Shown: in pieces, positions 25,237 to 34,402 of the stretch
Layout: each line of letters starts with the position of its first letter
How positions within the stretch are numbered: the stretch's first letter is position 1
From: Caribbeanibacter sp964518305
Lineage (GTDB): Bacteria > Gemmatimonadota > Gemmatimonadetes > Palauibacterales > Palauibacteraceae
DNA length: 64,000 bases
Direction: 5' to 3'
Assembly (NCBI GenBank): GCA_964518305.1
Contig: CAZFDK010000003.1
Coordinates: 1-64,000 of the forward strand
Made by a program: the position numbers and the translations under genes
The notes under the pieces: generated by a model
What the model was told of the DNA's origin: nothing
Databases searched by the model: none
What the model saw: the letters and a program-made list of their open reading frames with translations, nothing else

Positions 25237-27948
25237 ATGGACGCGGTCTCGAATGTACCCCCCCGCATAACGCGCGCAGGCACGGCGCTTCTCGCTGCCG
25301 CCCTGGCCGCGATTCTCCTCGCTCCGGCTTCCGCTCTCGCCCAGGACGTCCCCGCGCCGGAGTCGGTGATCGGCTTCGAGCTGGGGTCGGACTACCGGCT
25401 GGCCGACTACGACCAGCTCACCGGGTACTACCGCCAGCTGGACGAGGCGTCGGACCGGATGATGCTCCGGGAGATCGGCACATCGGTGCAGGGACGCCCG
25501 CTTTACGTGGCCTACGTGTCGAGCGCCGAGAACCTTCGGAACCTCGATGAGTACCGGGACATCTCGCGCCAGCTGGCCCGCGCCGAGGTCGACTCGGCGG
25601 AAGCCCGACGCCTCTCCCGCCAGGGCAAGGCCTTCGTGTGGATCGACGCCGGCCTCCACTCCACGGAGGTGTCGCCGGCCCAGGCCATGCCCCGGACCGC
25701 CCACAGGCTGGTGACGAGCGAGACGGCGGAGGTCCGGAAGATCCGGGAGAACACCGTCGTGATGCTCATGCCGGTGATGAACCCTGATGGGCTGGACATC
25801 GTCGTGGACTGGTATCGCGAGCAGAGAGGCACGCGCTTCGAGACGGCCTCCCTCCCCACCCTCTACCACGAGTACACGGGCCACGACAACAACCGCGACT
25901 GGTTCATGCTGCTCATGCCGGAGAGCCAGTCGGTGGCGCAGCAGATCTGGCACCGGAACTACCCGCAGATCGTCTACAACCACCACCAGGCCGGCGAGCC
26001 TCCCCCCGCGATCGTCATCCCCCCCTTCGCGGACCCGATGAACCCGAACATACCGGACCGGGTGACCACAGGGGTGAACACCATCGGAAGCGCCATCGCC
26101 CAGCGCATGGCGAAGAAGGACATGCCGGGCGTCGTCTCTCGGGAGACGTACACGATGTGGTGGAACGGGGGCATGCGGACGGCGCCTTACTTCCACAATC
26201 AGATGGGCATCCTCTCGGAGGTGATGAGCACCGCGTACGCCACGCCGAAGGAGTACGATGCGGAGGACTTCCCGGAGAGCATGCGCCGGCCCAGCGTGAT
26301 GCACGCGAATCCCTGGGAGGGAGGCTGGTGGCGCCTCTCCGACCAGGTCGCCTATGAGAGAGTCGCCTCGATGGCCGTGGCCGAGGTGGGGGCCGACATG
26401 AAGGAGAAGTGGCTCTTCGGGAACTGGCAGATGGCGAACCGGGCGGTACAGAAGGGCGAGTCCGGTGACCCGTACGCGTGGTTGATCCCCGCCGACCAGT
26501 GGGACGCCGGCGCGGCGCACGAACTGGTGAGCGTGCTGCGCAGGAACGGCGTCGAGGTCCACCGCGCCACCGGGTCCTTCCGCGCCGGCAGCCGGCAGTA
26601 CGACGAGGGCACCTACATCGCCTACTCGGGCCAGGCCTACCGACAGGTGCTCGTGGACCTGATGGAGCCCCAGGACTATCCGACGCAGCGGCAGTATCCG
26701 GGCGGTCCCATCGACACGCCATACGACCTGGCCGGCTGGACCCTGCCCATGCAGATGGGCGTGGACGTCCACCGTCCGGCCGAGGCGTTCGAGGCGCCGA
26801 CCGAGGCCGTGCAGGCGGTCGACGTCTCGCCGCCCCCCTCCGCGGTCTCCGGCTCGGGCCCGGTCTACCTGATCACCACGAAGCGAAACGACGCGTTCGG
26901 CGCGGTGAACCGGCTCCTGGCGGACGGCGCCGAGGTGAGCCGGGCCGCGGCGTCGTTCCGGGCCGACGGACGGAGCTGGGCGGCCGGCACCTTCCTGGTA
27001 CGAGCGGACCGCGGGCGCCTGGAGACGGTGGCCAGCGATGCCGGCCTCGAGGTCGTGGGGGTCGGGCAGGGGCCAGATGTCGAGACCCTGGGCCTGGAGC
27101 CCCCCCGCGTGGGACTGTACCGGAGCTGGGACCCCAGCATGGACGAGGGCTGGACCCGGTGGACGTTCGAGCAGTGGGACTTCCAGTTCGAGACCGTACG
27201 CGACGCCGACCTGCGCGGCGGCGATCTCTCCTCGTTCGACGTGATCGTGCTGCCGCAGCAGGACGCGGACGACATCCTGCACGGCAACGCCCCGGGCACG
27301 ATGCCGGAGGAGTACGTGGGCGGCGTCGGCGTGGAGGGGACGGCCGCCCTGAAGCGGTGGGTCGAGAACGGCGGCACGCTCGTCACCCTGGACCGGGCCA
27401 GCGAGTACGCCACCCGCGTGATGGGCGTGCCCGTGGAGAACGCCGTGGTCGGGGTGCCCCGTCAGCAGTTCTTTATCCCGGGGAGCCTGATCCGCACCGA
27501 GGTGGACACGAGCGACCCGCTGGCCTGGGGCATGCAGGACACGGCCGCCGCCTATTACGTCCAGAGCCTGGCCTTCGACCCGGTTCCGGTGGCCTCCGAG
27601 CCCAACGGCGCCGAGGGTCCGAAGACCGCCTCGCGCCGCCTGGACGTGGCCGTGCGCTACGCCGGCGAGGATCTTCTCATGAGCGGCTGGGAGAACGGTG
27701 CCCGTGAGCAGCTGGGCGGCGAGGCCGCGGTGCTCCGCGTCCCGATGGGGCAGGGAACCGTGGTGCTCACGGGCTTTCGGACGCAGTTCCGGGCCCAGCC
27801 GCGGGGCACCTTCAAGCTGCTGTTCAACGCCCTGTATTCCTCCACGACCCGGGGGCTGCCCTTCGAGACCACCCACGCCGGCGAGATGGCCGTGGGAGAT
27901 GGGAGCGGGGCCGCTGTCGGCGAGGCGGCCGTGGCCGGGACGAACTGA
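25237..27948 (+). CDS. exported M14-family zinc metallopeptidase, large form
   Basis: 903 residues from ATG 25237 with GGAGGT six bases ahead; the in-frame ORF extends upstream without a signal. The signal peptide (TALLAAALAAILLAPASALAQ) is cut near residue 36. The M14 fold covers about 50-350: His141 and Glu144 in GLHSTE, His249/His250 in YNHHQAG, GHDNNRDWF in place of the DLNRNFP-type substrate loop, and Glu328 in GILSEVM as the probable catalytic base. The C-terminal half carries a class-I-glutamine-amidotransferase-like fold (RVGLYRSWDPS, DVIVLPQQDADDI) near 625-690. Large proteins of this build are frequent in Gemmatimonadota; the substrate may be a peptide or glycan-linked peptide. Confidence 0.85.
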   Translation: MDAVSNVPPRITRAGTALLAAALAAILLAPASALAQDVPAPESVIGFELGSDYRLADYDQLTGYYRQLDEASDRMMLREIGTSVQGRPLYVAYVSSAENLRNLDEYRDISRQLARAEVDSAEARRLSRQGKAFVWIDAGLHSTEVSPAQAMPRTAHRLVTSETAEVRKIRENTVVMLMPVMNPDGLDIVVDWYREQRGTRFETASLPTLYHEYTGHDNNRDWFMLLMPESQSVAQQIWHRNYPQIVYNHHQAGEPPPAIVIPPFADPMNPNIPDRVTTGVNTIGSAIAQRMAKKDMPGVVSRETYTMWWNGGMRTAPYFHNQMGILSEVMSTAYATPKEYDAEDFPESMRRPSVMHANPWEGGWWRLSDQVAYERVASMAVAEVGADMKEKWLFGNWQMANRAVQKGESGDPYAWLIPADQWDAGAAHELVSVLRRNGVEVHRATGSFRAGSRQYDEGTYIAYSGQAYRQVLVDLMEPQDYPTQRQYPGGPIDTPYDLAGWTLPMQMGVDVHRPAEAFEAPTEAVQAVDVSPPPSAVSGSGPVYLITTKRNDAFGAVNRLLADGAEVSRAAASFRADGRSWAAGTFLVRADRGRLETVASDAGLEVVGVGQGPDVETLGLEPPRVGLYRSWDPSMDEGWTRWTFEQWDFQFETVRDADLRGGDLSSFDVIVLPQQDADDILHGNAPGTMPEEYVGGVGVEGTAALKRWVENGGTLVTLDRASEYATRVMGVPVENAVVGVPRQQFFIPGSLIRTEVDTSDPLAWGMQDTAAAYYVQSLAFDPVPVASEPNGAEGPKTASRRLDVAVRYAGEDLLMSGWENGAREQLGGEAAVLRVPMGQGTVVLTGFRTQFRAQPRGTFKLLFNALYSSTTRGLPFETTHAGEMAVGDGSGAAVGEAAVAGTN

Positions 27949-27981
27949 CGCGCCGGCTCGCCCTCGGCCGGGAGCGACGGG

Positions 27982-28005
27982 AGGGCGGTCCCGGGCTGCC
28001 CTTTT
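27982..28005 (+). terminator. weak intrinsic-terminator-like hairpin after the M14 gene
   Basis: AGGGC (27982-27986) pairs with GCCCT (27998-28002) across an 11-base loop and is followed by TTT; a longer enclosing pair, CTCGGCCG and CGGCCGAG (27963-27970, 28008-28015), surrounds it. The stem is short, so termination strength is uncertain. Confidence 0.35.
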
Positions 28006-28178
28006 GTCGGCCGAGCCGCCCTGCTTATCCTGCCTGCGGCCGTGGGACGGGGCGTCCGCGGATGCCCGCGTGTGACGGTGGACTGCTCCGTCTCGTCGAA
28101 GGGCCCACACGCGGTGCGCGAGGACCGGACGGGAGATCGTGCGCGCGCCATGCTCACAAGCACCACCGGGAGGAACCC

Positions 28179-28631
28179 ATGAAGAAGCTCGTGATGACCG
28201 TCGTCGCCGCCGGAGCCCTCTGCCTCGCCATACCCGGCCAGGCGGACGCGCAGGTACACCTGGGCCCCCAGGTGAGCATCGGGGACGCCGACGTGGGCAT
28301 CGGGGGCAGGGTCCTGGTCAACCTGTCGGACATGGAGGGCTGGGAGGGCTCCGGGAGCTTCGACATCTATCCCGACAGCGATCTCTGGGAGGTAAACGGA
28401 AACCTCCATTACAACTTCTCCATCGAGGGGGCTCCGGGCCTCTTCCCTTACGTGGGCCCCGGACTGAACATCAGCCACGTCGACGAGCCCGTCGACGACA
28501 CCGAGCTGGGCGTGAACTTCGTGGCCGGCACCAAGTTCCGGGCGGCCGAGCGCTTCACCCCCTACGCCGAGCTCCGAATCATCGCGGAGGGACATCAGGA
28601 TCTGGTCGTCACCGGCGGCCTGCTGTTCTAG
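28179..28631 (+). CDS. small outer-membrane beta-barrel protein
   Basis: 150 residues from ATG 28179, with GGGAGGAA ahead of it and a signal peptide (KKLVMTVVAAGALCLAIPG, cut near ADAQ). The mature chain has eight or so amphipathic strands (VGIGGRVLVNL, GSFDIYP, NGNLHYNF, LFPYVGPGLNIS, TPYAELRII, LVVTGGLLF) and ends in Phe, as outer-membrane proteins do. No cysteines. Function unknown. The amidase gene follows 18 bp after. Confidence 0.7.
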   Translation: MKKLVMTVVAAGALCLAIPGQADAQVHLGPQVSIGDADVGIGGRVLVNLSDMEGWEGSGSFDIYPDSDLWEVNGNLHYNFSIEGAPGLFPYVGPGLNISHVDEPVDDTELGVNFVAGTKFRAAERFTPYAELRIIAEGHQDLVVTGGLLF

Positions 28632-28649
28632 CCCGCCTGGAGGTCGAAC

Positions 28650-30398
28650 ATGACCGACTCCGAGCCGGACGAGGATTCGAGGGAGGGGCGATCCGGCGGA
28701 CAGCGGGGTGAGCGCACGCCCCTGGACCGCCGACGCTTTCTCCAGCTGGGTGCCGCCGGGGGTCTGGCCGCGGCCGTGCCGGGCGCCGGGGCGTGGACGG
28801 GCCGGGAAGGGGAGCCGTCCCCCGGGGCCGGCCGATCGCTCGGCGGTGACGCGGAGCCCGCCACCGACGGCGGATGGGACGACTTCGAGCTGGCCGGTGC
28901 CGGCGTGGCCGATCTGCAGGAGGCCATGGACTCCTGCCGGTGGACGGCCCGGGGTATCGCAGCCCGGTACATCGAGCGGGTCCGGGCCCTGGACGAGCGG
29001 GGGCCCGAGCTGCGGCAAGTCCTGGAGGTGAACCCGGACGCCCTCTCGTCGGCCGACCGATTGGACCGCGAGCGGGAGCGTGGAGAGTCCCGGGGCCCGC
29101 TGCACGGGATTCCGGTGATCCTAAAGGATAACATCGACACCGGCGACCGCATGGACACGGCCGCGGGGTCGCTGGCCCTGGCCGGCACGTCAGCTCCACG
29201 GGACGCCTTCATCGTCGAGCGGCTGCGGGAGGCGGGCGCCGTGATCCTGGCGAAGGCGAACCTGAGCGAGTGGGCCAACTTCCGCTCCACCGAGTCCTCC
29301 AGCGGATGGAGCAGTCGGGGAGGCCAGGGAAGGAACCCCTACGCGCTCGACCGCACGCCCTGCGGGTCGAGCTCCGGCTCCGCGGCGGCCGTCGCCGCTG
29401 AATTCGCTCCCCTGGCCATCGGCACCGAGACGGACGGATCCGTGACGTGCCCCGCGGCGGCGTGCTCCGTGGTCGGGGTCAAGCCTACCCTGGGTCTGTG
29501 GAGCCGCTCGGGAATCATCCCCATCGCCCACAGCCAGGATACGGCCGGCCCGATGACGAAGAGCGTCGAGGACGCGGCGATCCTGCTGGGAGCGCTGACC
29601 GGGGTCGATCCCCGTGACCCGAGAACGGAAGACAGCAGGGGGGAGGTGCCGTCCGACTTCACCCGGCTCCTCGATGCCCGAGGACTCGAGGGAGCCCGGC
29701 TCGGCGTGGCGCGTAGCGACTTCTTCGGCTACACGGAGGAGACGGACTGCGTGGGCGAGGAGGCGCTCTCCGCCATGGAGGCGGCGGGCGCCGAGCTGGT
29801 GGAGGACGTGGACATTCCTCACACCGGGGAGTACGGCGGCGACGAGTGGACCGTGCTCCAGTACGAGTTCAAAGCCGACCTGAACGCGTACCTGGAGGAC
29901 CGGTCCCGGAGGGCAGGAGGGCTTCCGGTGGAGTCCCTGAAGGACGTCATCCGATTCAACGAGGAGAACGCGGACCGGGAGATGCCCTGGTTCGGTCAGG
30001 ATATCCTGGAAATGTCCGCCGAGAAGGGGTCGCTGGAGAGCGAGGAGTACCGGGAGGCCCTGGAGCGGAGCAAGCGACTGGCCGGCCCCGAGGGCATCGA
30101 TGCCGCGCTCGAGGAGCACGGCCTGGACGCCCTGGTCGGCATGACCGCCGGACCGCCGTGGCCCATCGATCTGGTGAACGGAGATGCCGGTGGCGGATCG
30201 GCGACGACGCCGGCGGCGGTGGCCGGATACCCGCACGTCACGGTGCCGGCCGGCTACGTGCATGGCCTGCCGGTGGGGTTCTCCTTCGTCGGGACCGCAT
30301 GGAGCGATCCGGACCTCCTGCGCTACGCCCACGCCTTCGAGCTGGAGATGGATGCGCGCGAACGGCCCCGGTTTCGTAGCACCCGCCGGCTCAGGTGA
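28650..30398 (+). CDS. Tat-exported amidase, amidase-signature family
   Basis: 582 residues. An N-terminal twin-arginine signal (LDRRRFLQLGAAGG) predicts folded export. The Ser-cisSer-Lys triad is intact: Lys159 in PVILKDNID, cis-Ser near 240 in GSSSGSAAAVAAE, and the nucleophile Ser264 in GTETDGSVTCP. The family hydrolyses amide bonds in small amides, peptide amides or N-acyl compounds; exported relatives are often called peptide amidases. GGAGG precedes the ATG. The collapsed amidase at 1-493 is a relative, and this copy shows what that one has lost. Confidence 0.88.
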   Translation: MTDSEPDEDSREGRSGGQRGERTPLDRRRFLQLGAAGGLAAAVPGAGAWTGREGEPSPGAGRSLGGDAEPATDGGWDDFELAGAGVADLQEAMDSCRWTARGIAARYIERVRALDERGPELRQVLEVNPDALSSADRLDRERERGESRGPLHGIPVILKDNIDTGDRMDTAAGSLALAGTSAPRDAFIVERLREAGAVILAKANLSEWANFRSTESSSGWSSRGGQGRNPYALDRTPCGSSSGSAAAVAAEFAPLAIGTETDGSVTCPAAACSVVGVKPTLGLWSRSGIIPIAHSQDTAGPMTKSVEDAAILLGALTGVDPRDPRTEDSRGEVPSDFTRLLDARGLEGARLGVARSDFFGYTEETDCVGEEALSAMEAAGAELVEDVDIPHTGEYGGDEWTVLQYEFKADLNAYLEDRSRRAGGLPVESLKDVIRFNEENADREMPWFGQDILEMSAEKGSLESEEYREALERSKRLAGPEGIDAALEEHGLDALVGMTAGPPWPIDLVNGDAGGGSATTPAAVAGYPHVTVPAGYVHGLPVGFSFVGTAWSDPDLLRYAHAFELEMDARERPRFRSTRRLR

Positions 30399-30440
30399 AC
30401 AGCCGAGGTACAGTGTCCCGGCAGTCCTGAACGGGAAGCC

Positions 30441-31547
30441 TCAGGCCGCGTCCTCGCTGGCCGCGTCACACGGCAGCTCCGCGCACACCCGCGTCCCGCG
30501 GCCCGGCTCGCTCTCCACCGTGAGCTCGGCGCCCAGGTCGCGGGCACGCTCCCGCATGGCGATGAGCCCCAGGCCCCTGCGGTCCGCCGCCTCGAGCCCC
30601 ACGCCGTCGTCCTGGATCTCGATGCGGGCCCGCCCGTCCCGGACGCCCACGTCCACGTCCACGGAGTCGGCGGCGGCGTGCTCGATGGCGTTGGCGACCG
30701 CCTCCTGCATCATCCGGTACAGCCGGAAGCGCTGTTCCTCCGTTAGGCATTCCCGCAGGCTCGACTCGTCCAGGTCGATTCGGGGCCCGTTTTCACCGGC
30801 CAGGTCGCTGGCGTAGGCCCGGAGCGCGCGTCCGACGCCGAGGTCGTCGATCTCGGGTCGGCGGAGCCCCCGTGCCGTCCGCCTCAGCTCCTCCACGGTC
30901 TCCCGCGCCAGCTCCTCGCAGTCTTCGAGGACGGGCCTGTCGCCGATCTCGTTCCGGACGGCCCGCAGATGCACCAGCAGCGTCGCGACGCGCTGGGCCG
31001 TGCTGTCCCGCAGCCGACGGGCCGTCTCGGCCTGGTCGCGCTCTTCCCGCCTGAAGGTTCTCAGCGTCAGCGCCCGCTGCCGGCGGTGGTAGTCCTCCAC
31101 CACGTCCAGCATGCGATTGAACACGCCCGTGAGGCGACGGAGGTCCCGGTCCGCTACGGGGGAGCCCCGCGCGCGAGCGGAGAACTCCCCCCCCTCCACG
31201 CGGCGTGCCGTCTCCTCGATCTCCTGCACCGGGCCGAGTGCCGTCCGGACAAGGGCCAGGTTGATCACGGCGCCGATACCGACGACCAGCCCTCCGAGCA
31301 GGAGAGAGCCGCCGGGAAGGTTCGAGGCGTCTGCACCGCCGACCCAGAGGGCACCGGCCAGGGTGACCAATAGCAGGAGGACGTTGGCGCCCACCAGCTT
31401 GTGATAGAGCGGAACCCGGAGGAGTCGGTCCTTAATCCCGGCGAGGGAATCGGGTTCGTGCTGTCTCCGCGTCCTCTCAGCAGGGGGAGACTGCGCCGAA
31501 CGCCCGGTCGGTGGCACGGTTCGGGACCCTGTCCCTCCGTCGCTCAT
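30441..31547 (-). CDS. membrane histidine-kinase-like protein (NarL/UhpB type), phospho-His replaced
   Basis: 368 residues. Two membrane helices at about 47-67 and 77-98 enclose only a short external loop, then HAMP to about 150, a HisKA_3-like dimerisation helix, and an HATPase_c domain with EAVANAIEHA (N box), DDGVGLE (G1) and GLGLIAMRERA. In the dimerisation helix the family motif is normally A-R-E-L-H-D; here it reads ARRLRDSTAQ, with Arg180 (codon CGG) where the phosphorylated His belongs. No response regulator gene is in the window. It may be a non-phosphorylating kinase, a modulator of another kinase, or a Spo0B-unlike scaffold; function is inferred, not shown. Confidence 0.8.
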   Translation of the reverse strand: MSDGGTGSRTVPPTGRSAQSPPAERTRRQHEPDSLAGIKDRLLRVPLYHKLVGANVLLLLVTLAGALWVGGADASNLPGGSLLLGGLVVGIGAVINLALVRTALGPVQEIEETARRVEGGEFSARARGSPVADRDLRRLTGVFNRMLDVVEDYHRRQRALTLRTFRREERDQAETARRLRDSTAQRVATLLVHLRAVRNEIGDRPVLEDCEELARETVEELRRTARGLRRPEIDDLGVGRALRAYASDLAGENGPRIDLDESSLRECLTEEQRFRLYRMMQEAVANAIEHAAADSVDVDVGVRDGRARIEIQDDGVGLEAADRRGLGLIAMRERARDLGAELTVESEPGRGTRVCAELPCDAASEDAA

Positions 31548-31710
31548 CCTCGGCTTCCTGTCGGGTGGATCTCGGTGGCCCGCCGCTCGCGTCGCGACCG
31601 GGTGCGGCCGTCGTCCCGGCGCCGTTCCATCGGCGGTCGGAAACCAGCCTTACCGAACAACCCTACCGGAAGCGGTACCTGTCGTAAGAAGGGAAGAGCC
31701 CGAACCTTTC

Positions 31711-31729
31711 TGTGGTGAAAATCACCACA
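31711..31729. promoter_or_regulatory. 8-bp perfect stem with AAA loop
   Basis: TGTGGTGA, AAA, TCACCACA. It sits 164 bp upstream of the kinase-like gene and 58 bp past the stop of the DJ-1 gene, both on the minus strand. Without a T-run it may be an operator for the kinase-like gene or a weak transcript-end structure for the DJ-1 gene. Confidence 0.4.
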
Positions 31730-31786
31730 CCGGGCGGACGCGCGCCGGCCCGACCGGGCCGACGCCGTCGGGGTCCGGGGGTCGGC

Positions 31787-32386
31787 TCAGACGGCTGCCG
31801 GCTCCGGGTGCTCGATCCGCGTGCCGAGGACATTCAGGAACTCCGACAGCCACTCCACGTGAGCGGACCAGGCGGGTGCCGTCACCAGGTTGCCGTCGGT
31901 CACGGCCTCGTCCATGTCGGCGTCCACCCACTCGGCGCCGGCGGCCTCCATCTCGGGGCCGACCGCGGGATAACCGGTGACTCTCCGACCCTCGAGAACG
32001 CCCGCAGCGGAGAGGATCTGCAGTCCGTGGCACACCGCCGCCACCGGCTTGTCCCGGTCGATGAAGTGCCGGGTCACGTCGAGAACCCGGTCGTCGAGCC
32101 TCAGGTACTCCGGCGCGCGTCCTCCGGCCACGACCAGTGCCTCGTAGCTGGACGGGTCCACGTCCGAGAAGGCCGCGTTCAGGGCGAAGGCGTGTCCGGG
32201 CTTCTCGCTGTAGGTCTGGTCTCCCTCGAAGTCGTGGATGGCGGTGGGGACCGCCTCACCGGCGTCCCGGTCGGGACAGACGGCGTCCACCTCGTGGCCT
32301 ACCATCTGGAGCGCCTGGAAGGGGACCATGATCTCGTAATCTTCGCCGTAGTCGCCGACCAGCATGAGGATCTTCTTTCCGTCCAC
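31787..32386 (-). CDS. DJ-1/PfpI/ThiJ-family protein
   Basis: 199 residues with the flavodoxin-like DJ-1 fold: KILMLVGDYGEDYE at the start, ALVVAGGRAPEYL near 84-96, and the nucleophile elbow AVCHGLQ with Cys near 115, after a conserved Glu near 15. The GRAPEYLR segment is frequent in PfpI-type members that act on glyoxal-damaged proteins or serve as stress chaperones. No signal peptide, cytoplasmic. Substrate not determined. Confidence 0.88.
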   Translation of the reverse strand: MDGKKILMLVGDYGEDYEIMVPFQALQMVGHEVDAVCPDRDAGEAVPTAIHDFEGDQTYSEKPGHAFALNAAFSDVDPSSYEALVVAGGRAPEYLRLDDRVLDVTRHFIDRDKPVAAVCHGLQILSAAGVLEGRRVTGYPAVGPEMEAAGAEWVDADMDEAVTDGNLVTAPAWSAHVEWLSEFLNVLGTRIEHPEPAAV

Positions 32387-32557
32387 GGTGGCCTCCCGGC
32401 TGGAGTCGGAACGCTGACGTCTGTGGGGAAAATCGGGCGAAACGGACGGTGCGGACGCGTCCTCGTCCAGTTCCTACCCCGGTTCCGGCTCCACCGTTCG
32501 TCCTCACCCCCGGCGGCTGCCGCCGTACGAGCACGCTCGCCGCTGGTATCGGCGTCA

Positions 32558-33316
32558 TCAGGAGGTGACGCCGAGCCGCCAGGCGTAGAGGACGACGGCC
32601 ACGGACACGGCCAGGTTGAGGCTGGAGACTCCCTCGCGCATGGGAATCCGGATCTCGCCGTCGGCGCGCTCCAGCAGCGCGTCACTCACCCCGTGGCGCT
32701 CGGTGCCGAAGGCCAGTACGGAGCGATCGGGTACGCCGCCGGCGGCCAGCGGGCTTCCGTCCGGATCGACGGCCAGCAGCGTCCGTTGGCCGGGATCGAG
32801 CTCGTGTTCGGCGCCAGCCCGGGCCACCGGGAGGGCATAATGCAGGCCCGTCGCTCCCCGCAACGCCGACGCGTGCCACGGGTCGTGCTCGCCGGTGGCC
32901 ACGAGCCCGGCGGCGTCCGCGGCTGCCGCCGACCGCACGGCTGCCCCCAGGTTGCCCAGATGAGTGGGCCGCTCGAGCAGGACCACCGGACTCGGCTCGG
33001 TGGAGGCGATCAGGTCGGCCGCGTCGGCTTCCTGGCGGCGGGCCAGGGCGATCACCCCCGTACCCGGCGTCCGGGGCGCGAGCTCCCCGAAGAGATCGTC
33101 CGGCGTCTGCACGGCCCGCCGCGTTATGTCGGCCCGGATCTCCGGCGCGAGCTCCGCGGCCAGGTCGTCCAGCCGGCAGGAGTCCCGGGTGCGTATCTCG
33201 AGGATCTCGGCACCGAAGCGGAGGGCGTGCTTCAGGGCGTGAAAGCCCTCGAGGACGGCGATGTCGCGATCGGAGCGGGCACTCCGGTAGCGGTTGATGA
33301 GTTCCTGTCGACTCAA
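32558..33316 (-). CDS. SPOUT-class RNA 2'-O-methyltransferase, TrmH family
   Basis: 252 residues, starting at a TTG (33316) that follows GGGGGA. The three SPOUT motifs are visible: motif 1 THLGNLGAAVRSAAA near 133-147, motif 2 LAFGTERHGVS near 203-213, and motif 3 IPMREGVSSLNLAVSVAVVL near 223-242 that forms the trefoil knot and binds S-adenosylmethionine. The protein would methylate ribose in tRNA or rRNA; the N-terminal ~90 residues are the substrate-binding part. Motif 1 has His-Leu-Gly where most relatives have Pro-Gly, so its exact class is uncertain. Confidence 0.85.
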   Translation of the reverse strand: MSRQELINRYRSARSDRDIAVLEGFHALKHALRFGAEILEIRTRDSCRLDDLAAELAPEIRADITRRAVQTPDDLFGELAPRTPGTGVIALARRQEADAADLIASTEPSPVVLLERPTHLGNLGAAVRSAAAADAAGLVATGEHDPWHASALRGATGLHYALPVARAGAEHELDPGQRTLLAVDPDGSPLAAGGVPDRSVLAFGTERHGVSDALLERADGEIRIPMREGVSSLNLAVSVAVVLYAWRLGVTS

Positions 33317-33551
33317 GGTCCCCCTAATCTTAGGATCTCCGGTTCAGGGGTCGAGGCCCCGGTGTGTACCGTCCCGAGGATCGCGGGACGGTGGCGTCAC
33401 GTCTACCGTCGCTCGGATCCGCCCGTCGCCCGGATCGTCCGGCTACGGTGGACCGGCTCCGACGGTTCGGGCGACCGCTGGCCCGGGAGCCGTGTAGGTA
33501 AGGTTCGATTCGACGGACGCATATCCACCCTTTCCAGTAGAGGTAGATCAG

Positions 33552-33980
33552 ATGGCCGCAGCAGAACAGGGCGACACCGTCACCGTTCACTACACGGGCA
33601 CGCTCGAGGACGGTACGGTGTTCGACAGCTCCGAGGAGCGCGATCCGATCTCCTTCGAGATCGGCGCCGACGAGGTCATTCCGGGATTCGAGGATGCCGT
33701 CCAGGGCCTCGAGCCGGGCGACACGACGTCCACGACGCTCCCCCCGGAGGAGGCGTACGGCCCCCGGAGCGACGAGCGTATCCTCCCCGTTCCTCGCACC
33801 GAGCTCCCGGAGGACATGGACCCCGATGTCGGCGACGAGCTTGAGGTCCAGCTCGAGAACGGCCAGCGGGCCCCGGCTCGGGTCGCCGAGACGGACGAAT
33901 CGACGGTGACGCTGGACCTGAACCACCCGCTGGCCGGCCGCGAGCTCACCTTTGAGCTGGAGCTGGTAGACGTCGAGTAG
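33552..33980 (+). CDS. SlyD-like FKBP-type peptidyl-prolyl isomerase
   Basis: 142 residues. The FKBP half domains are visible (DTVTVHYTGTLEDGTVFDSS and NHPLAGRELTFELELVDVE are split by an insert). The insert at about 70-120 is the IF chaperone domain of the SlyD group, shorter and without the metal-binding His-rich tail of E. coli SlyD. The protein would speed proline isomerisation and bind unfolded chains in the cytoplasm. AGAGGTA precedes the ATG. Confidence 0.9.
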   Translation: MAAAEQGDTVTVHYTGTLEDGTVFDSSEERDPISFEIGADEVIPGFEDAVQGLEPGDTTSTTLPPEEAYGPRSDERILPVPRTELPEDMDPDVGDELEVQLENGQRAPARVAETDESTVTLDLNHPLAGRELTFELELVDVE

Positions 33981-34402
33981 CCGCGGCGCGGCCGTCAGGC
34001 CCGGAAAACAGTAGCGGCGGACGGCCGTCAGCCGAGGGCGACCGCTGCGCTCACCTCGCAGACAGGTCCCGTGCCAGCCGTTCGGGAGGCCGGTGGTCGT
34101 GCGCCTCTCTCGGCGGCGCGTACATGCTCGTGCCACCGCCGGATCGTCCAACATCCGACGCACGGACAGCACGGAAGCCCCCAAGATGCTCGCTCCGACG
34201 TTTCGCCGTTCCGGGGTGGGTACGACTGGACGTCCGAGGATCGACGGCGTCCTGAGTCCGGGCGTCGACCGCGGGCTGCCGTGGAATCCCGGCGGCTGCG
34301 ATCCCTTTTCCGAACTGCGGTGTACGAGCCCGAGGGAGCCGATCGGGAGTGGCAGACCCCCACTTCCGACAGTTCGGTGAACGAGCCAGGGAGTGTGCGG
34401 CG
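33981..34402. other. 420-bp intergenic region before the msrB gene
   Basis: No convincing gene, hairpin terminator, IS end or RNA gene was found here. Open frames on both strands are short, Arg-rich and lack ribosome sites. It presumably holds the promoter of the msrB-msrA pair. Confidence 0.4.

Noticed and set aside
23692..28110. A 4.4-kb open frame on the minus strand antisense to the M14 peptidase gene, continuing past trkA
   Set aside because: It lacks any recognisable motif, is built of Arg, Gly, His and Pro as expected for the complement of a GC-rich gene, and overlaps well-supported genes on both strands.
31664..31677. TACCG-GAAG-CGGTA dyad upstream of the kinase-like gene
   Set aside because: Five-base arms are expected by chance at this base composition; the nearby eight-base dyad is stronger.
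31712..33844. A long plus-strand frame over the DJ-1 and TrmH genes
   Set aside because: It is antisense to two proteins with intact motifs and itself matches no known fold.
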